Shown here piece after piece: positions 5,377-7,972 of a stretch of 7,972 nucleotides of DNA. The translations under genes were made by a program, and so were the position numbers. The notes under the pieces were generated by a model, which worked only from the letters and a program-made list of their open reading frames with translations, had not been told where the DNA came from and made no database searches. Position 1 is the first letter of the stretch; every line of letters begins with the position of its first letter. Where the stretch lies: the NCBI GenBank assembly GCA_964544865.1, contig CAZJDV010000101.1, positions 1 to 7,972 on the forward strand, in the 5' to 3' direction. The stretch comes from CAZJDV01 sp964544865. Its GTDB lineage: Bacteria > Chloroflexota > Dehalococcoidia > Lucifugimonadales > CAJWER01.

Positions 5377-6326
5377 ACTTCAACTTCACGCGGGCGTCGA
5401 ACGGCGTGGGTTATCTATTTCCCGGGCAGGGTGCGCAGACCGTGGGAATGGGGGAGGAGCTTTATGAGTCGTCTCCCGCCGCCCGGTCCGTGTTCGACGA
5501 GGTTGACACTGCTCTGGGCCGCCCGCTCGCCAAGCTCGTGTTCGAGGGGCCCGAGGACCAGTTGCGCCACACGGTGAACGCGCAGCCCGCGATCATGGCG
5601 ATGAGCCTGGCGTGCGTGATGGCGATGCAGGAGCAGCTTGGCTCCGGGGGCGTGCCCGCCCCGGCGTTCATGGCCGGGCACAGCGTGGGCGAGTTCACGG
5701 CGCTGGCCGTCGCCGGCGTTCTGGACGTGGGAGAGGCCACCAGGCTCGTCCAGGAACGCGGGCGGCTGATGGAGGAGGCCTGCGAGCAGCGGCCGGGTAG
5801 CATGGCCGCAATAATCGGACTCGACCACATGACCATCGAGGAGATAAGCAGGGAGACGGGCACCTACGTGTCCAACGTCAACACCGAGCATCAAATAGTT
5901 GTCAGCGGCGAGATAATGGCAGTGGCCAGGGCACTGGACCTGGCGCTGGCGCGGGGCGCGAAAAGAGCCATTCCGTTGCGCGTCGGTGGGGCTTTTCACT
6001 CCGCCTTGATGGAGCCGGCCAGGCGGGGCCTAGTGGAGGCCGTCAGCGACCTCACGTTCAGAGACCCGGCGGTGCCCATCGTGGCCAACTGCACGGGGGA
6101 GCCGCTTGTCAAAGGAGAGGACGTCAAGCGAGAGATAATCGCGCAGATATGCAGTTGCGTTCAGTGGAAGCGGACGATGGACTACATGCTGGGGTCGGGG
6201 GTGTCGCACTTCGTCGAGATCGGCCCGGGCAGGACTCTTAGCAGCATGGTCAAGCGGATCGACGGTTCGGCCGACGCAGTGAGCGTGAGGGACATGGACT
6301 CCATCCTGCGCCTGAACAGGAACTGA
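5373..6326 (+). CDS. fabD: Malonyl-CoA:ACP transacylase
   Basis: A 317-residue cytosolic enzyme that moves malonyl from CoA to acyl carrier protein to feed fatty-acid elongation. It has the GQGAQ oxyanion motif (18-22), nucleophile Ser104 in GHSVGE, Arg129 (QERGRLM) to hold the malonate carboxylate, and catalytic His209 in GAFHSALM. VEIGPGRTL follows near the C-terminus. Length is typical for FabD. The start at ATG 5373 has GGGAG at 5362-5366, six bases away. GTG 5349 and ATG 5355 are in frame upstream but fall within a small hairpin and add unconserved residues. The substrate ACP is encoded two genes downstream. No fabH, fabG or plsX is present, although these often flank fabD. Confidence 0.95.
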   Translation: MNFNFTRASNGVGYLFPGQGAQTVGMGEELYESSPAARSVFDEVDTALGRPLAKLVFEGPEDQLRHTVNAQPAIMAMSLACVMAMQEQLGSGGVPAPAFMAGHSVGEFTALAVAGVLDVGEATRLVQERGRLMEEACEQRPGSMAAIIGLDHMTIEEISRETGTYVSNVNTEHQIVVSGEIMAVARALDLALARGAKRAIPLRVGGAFHSALMEPARRGLVEAVSDLTFRDPAVPIVANCTGEPLVKGEDVKREIIAQICSCVQWKRTMDYMLGSGVSHFVEIGPGRTLSSMVKRIDGSADAVSVRDMDSILRLNRN

Positions 6327-6356
6327 CGGGCCGGCGCGCAGGTCAAGGAATCCTCG

Positions 6357-6419
6357 ATGCGCTCTCGGTACTGTGTCTGGAAGATCGTCGGTTCGGAGTC
6401 GCCTGAAACATCGTTTTGA
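6357..6419 (+). CDS. Possible 20-codon leader ORF coupled to nusB
   Basis: The ATG at 6357 has a good ribosome site, AAGGAA at 6345-6350, six bases upstream. The ORF begins MRSRYCVWKIV and ends with TGA 6417-6419, overlapping the nusB TTG start as TTGA (6416-6419). nusB itself has no recognisable ribosome site: the nearest GGAG, 6395-6398, is 17 bases away. A rare start without its own site is a situation where upstream translation can matter. The peptide resembles nothing I know, and may only be a coupling device. It shares its frame with fabD, beyond the fabD stop. Confidence 0.35.
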   Translation: MRSRYCVWKIVGSESPETSF

Positions 6420-6868
6420 GCAACCCGGCGTCCGAGGGACTCAGGGCTCCCACCGCCAGGCGCAGAGCGAGGGTCATCGCGCTGCAAGTGCTGTATGAGA
6501 TAGACGGCGCCAGGCACGACCCGGACCGGGCCTTCGAGAACAGGCTCCGGGAGCAGTCCATCCCCACACCGGCGGAGGGATTCGCCCGCGAAGTCATCGC
6601 TGGGGTCCTTGCAAACCGGGCGCGCATAGATACGATAATATCGACCTACGCGCCCTCCTGGCCCATCGGCCAGATGGCCGTGGTTGACAAGAACATCCTC
6701 AGGGTCGCGACCTTCGAGCTGGTCATAGGTAAAGAGACGCCGCCGAAGGTTGCGATCAACGAGGCAGTCGAGCTGGCCAAGGTCTTCGGATCCGACGCCT
6801 CGCCCAAGTTCGTCAACGGGGTCCTGGGGTCGGTATTTGGAAGTCAGTCGGCGGTCGAAAAGAGCTAG
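6416..6868 (+). CDS. nusB: Transcription antitermination factor NusB
   Basis: A 150-residue, all-helical RNA-binding protein. NusB pairs with ribosomal protein S10 (NusE) on boxA RNA to prevent premature termination in rRNA operons. The conserved N-terminal RRRARVIALQVLYEID (about residues 15-30) and the C-terminal core, with VVDKNILRVATFEL, INEAVELAKVFG and KFVNGVLG, are diagnostic. The start is taken as TTG 6416 because an in-frame TGA lies at 6404-6406, and no ATG or GTG occurs before the conserved N-terminus. The start lacks a clear ribosome site and overlaps the stop of a short upstream ORF. Length is normal for the family. The gene is placed between fabD and acpP. Confidence 0.94.
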   Translation: MSNPASEGLRAPTARRRARVIALQVLYEIDGARHDPDRAFENRLREQSIPTPAEGFAREVIAGVLANRARIDTIISTYAPSWPIGQMAVVDKNILRVATFELVIGKETPPKVAINEAVELAKVFGSDASPKFVNGVLGSVFGSQSAVEKS

Positions 6869-6898
6869 CTGCAAGAGTTGAAACATGGAGGTCAGGCG

Positions 6899-7159
6899 AT
6901 GGCGACGGTCTTCGTACGTGTTCAGACGGTGGTTGCCGAGAAGCTAGGAGTCGGGCAGGAGGCGGTCGTGCCGGGGGCATCTTTCGTCAACGACCTGAAC
7001 GCCGACTCCCTCGATCTGGTCGAGTTGATCATGGCCTTCGAAGAGGAGTTCAGCACCGATGCCACGGAGATCGAGATATCCGACGAGGACGCGGAGGGCA
7101 TCACCACGGTCCAGAAGGCGATCGACTACCTCAACGAAAAGGGCGTGCAGGACGGGTAG
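6899..7159 (+). CDS. acpP: Acyl carrier protein
   Basis: An 86-residue acidic helical carrier that shuttles growing acyl chains in type II fatty-acid synthesis. The phosphopantetheine attachment site is Ser37 in the classic DSL motif (LNADSLDLVELI). Helix II (VELIMAFEEEF) and the acidic ISDEDAE stretch are typical. The start at ATG 6899 has GGAGG at 6887-6891 with ideal 7-nt spacing, a strong site fitting an abundant protein. The upstream TTG at 6878 is rejected because it would place the ribosome site inside the gene. It follows nusB by 30 nt and is the last gene of the rightward cluster. Confidence 0.96.
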   Translation: MATVFVRVQTVVAEKLGVGQEAVVPGASFVNDLNADSLDLVELIMAFEEEFSTDATEIEISDEDAEGITTVQKAIDYLNEKGVQDG

Positions 7160-7437
7160 GGCATTTCGGGCCGACGCAGGCCGCGAACCCGGCCACGGCG
7201 CGTGAACGAAGGGCTCCGATCAAGTCGGGGCCATTTGTCGTGGTGGGCGCACTCCGTGCCGTGTCAAAGGGGCGCTGGAGAACCACGTTTTTTCTAACGC
7301 ATCCTGGCTGAAATACTCAAATAAGACGACCTGTACGGTCCGCCACCAAACTGGGCCGCATCCCACGAGCATAACTGCGCAGAGATCGAATTCAAGGCCG
7401 ACGCACCCCTACCCCCGACATCCCCAACGCCCAACAC
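7160..7437. other. 278-nt gap between convergent acpP and ABC exporter genes
   Basis: No protein or RNA gene is recognised. The left part holds a small GC hairpin (7179-7194) soon after acpP and a T-run (7288-7291 onward) after a weak long-loop inverted repeat. The centre (about 7290-7345) is less GC-rich than its surroundings. The right edge is strikingly C-rich on this strand. Both neighbouring genes end here, so 3' ends and terminators are expected. Confidence 0.5.
7239..7293 (+). terminator. Weak candidate terminator downstream of acpP
   Basis: CGTGGT (7239-7244) pairs with ACCACG (7282-7287), followed at once by a run of six T (7288-7293 covers TTTTTT or nearly so, ending in C). The loop is 37 nt, long for an intrinsic terminator, with an internal GCAC-TCC-GTGC stem (7249-7259) that could compact it. 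It is the only T-run after a stem in the gap. A small GGCCG/CGGCC hairpin at 7179-7194 lies closer to acpP but has no T-tract. Confidence 0.3.
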
Positions 7438-7456
7438 CTACCCCTCCCCGTTGCCC
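7406..7456 (-). other. G-quadruplex-prone G-run cluster at the exporter stop codon
   Basis: On the - strand, the sense strand of the ABC exporter, seven runs of three to five G fall within 51 nt. They are the complements of C-runs at 7406-7409, 7412-7416, 7422-7425, 7430-7432, 7441-7444, 7446-7449 and 7454-7456. Most loops are one to eight bases. The cluster spans the last codons, the TAG stop (7438-7440) and the start of the 3' untranslated region. Four-run combinations meet the usual G-quadruplex pattern for DNA or mRNA. Confidence 0.4.
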
Positions 7457-7972
7457 GGCGGCGTCTCCTTCAGGGCGGCGAAATTCATGGCGTAGAGGTG
7501 GGCGTACAGCCCATTGCCGTCCATCAGCCGGTCGTGGGTCCCTGTCTCTTCGACCCTACCGTGGTTGAGCACGACGATCTGGTCCGCGCCCCGAATCGTC
7601 GACAGGCGGTGCGCAATCACGATGGCTGTCCGCCCTCTGAGGAGTGTTTGAAGGGCCCGTTGGATCAGCATCTCCGTGTAGCTGTCGATGTTGGCGGTGG
7701 CCTCGTCCAGGATCAGGATGCGGGGGTCCGCCACGATGGCCCTGGCGAAGCTGATAAGCTGGCGCTGCCCCACGCTCAGGTTGACTCCGCGCTCCTGCAG
7801 GAACGTGTCGTAGCCGCCCTCGAGTTTCTCTATGAAGTCGTTTGCGCCTACCGCTCTGGCCGCCTCGACCATTTGCTCCTCGGACACGTTCTCGTGGTTG
7901 TACTTGATGTTGTCCCGGACGGTGCCGGTAAACAGGAACGGCTCCTGCAGCACCATGCTCATCTGCCTCACC
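7438..7972 (-). CDS. MsbA-type ABC exporter, C-terminal nucleotide-binding domain (partial)
   Basis: The last 178 residues of an ABC exporter half-transporter; the frame stays open through the right edge, so the membrane domain and Walker A lie outside. Within the visible part are the Q-loop Gln9 in VLQEPFLF, the signature LSVGQ (65-69), Walker B ILILDEA (Asp89, catalytic Glu90), the D-loop TANID, and the H-loop His121 in IAHRLS. LSVGQ in place of LSGGQ is usual in this exporter subfamily. All visible catalytic residues are canonical, so this is an active-type domain. Such proteins act as dimers in the inner membrane to expel lipids, drugs or peptides. The subfamily often comes as adjacent heterodimer pairs; any partner would be upstream on the - strand, beyond the window. 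Substrate unknown. Confidence 0.92.
   Translation of the reverse strand, partial: VRQMSMVLQEPFLFTGTVRDNIKYNHENVSEEQMVEAARAVGANDFIEKLEGGYDTFLQERGVNLSVGQRQLISFARAIVADPRILILDEATANIDSYTEMLIQRALQTLLRGRTAIVIAHRLSTIRGADQIVVLNHGRVEETGTHDRLMDGNGLYAHLYAMNFAALKETPPGNGEG

Noticed and set aside
7169..7405. GGCCGACGCA present at 7169-7178 and 7396-7405 as a possible repeat pair flanking the gap after acpP
   Set aside because: The match is 10 bases only, and nearly the same string also occurs inside fabD (about 6270). It is a common GC-rich word, not evidence of attachment sites or a mobile element.

Overview
The window is GC-rich bacterial DNA with GTG and TTG starts, TGA as the commonest stop, and tightly packed genes. 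The combination of a stand-alone B12-binding mutase subunit, an enolase-superfamily gene, a cupredoxin lipoprotein and the order yceD-rpmF-fabD-nusB-acpP would suit a Chloroflexota bacterium (Dehalococcoidia/SAR202-like). That placement is inference from gene content and has not been tested by any search.

Layout. Bases 1-201 are the C-terminal end of a LolD/MacB-type ABC transporter ATPase. From 300 to 3056 four genes run on the + strand: methylmalonyl-CoA epimerase, the B12-binding small subunit of a methylmalonyl-CoA-mutase-type enzyme, a HAD phosphatase, and a mandelate racemase/muconate lactonizing-type enolase-superfamily gene. The last is split by one in-frame TGA where family members usually have Trp. 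A perfect 12-bp inverted repeat (3057-3104) separates it from a convergent gene on the - strand (3122-4243), which encodes a lipoprotein with two plastocyanin-like domains. Only the second domain keeps a canonical copper site.

Bases 4244-4584 hold no gene but carry two back-to-back sigma70-type promoters, each with a perfect TTGACA -35 box and a 17-nt spacer. One reads left into the lipoprotein. The other reads right into a housekeeping cluster: DUF177/YceD, ribosomal protein L32, FabD, NusB and acyl carrier protein. This cluster ties fatty-acid synthesis (FabD loads malonyl onto ACP) to ribosome and rRNA synthesis (L32, NusB, probably YceD). A 278-nt gap follows, then the C-terminal nucleotide-binding domain of an MsbA-type ABC exporter on the - strand, running off the right edge.

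No CRISPR array, tRNA, rRNA, insertion sequence or defence system is visible. The points most worth a second look are the Trp-to-TGA codon, the asymmetric double cupredoxin, and short leader ORFs that end in 4-nt overlaps with the starts of fabD, nusB and the HAD gene.
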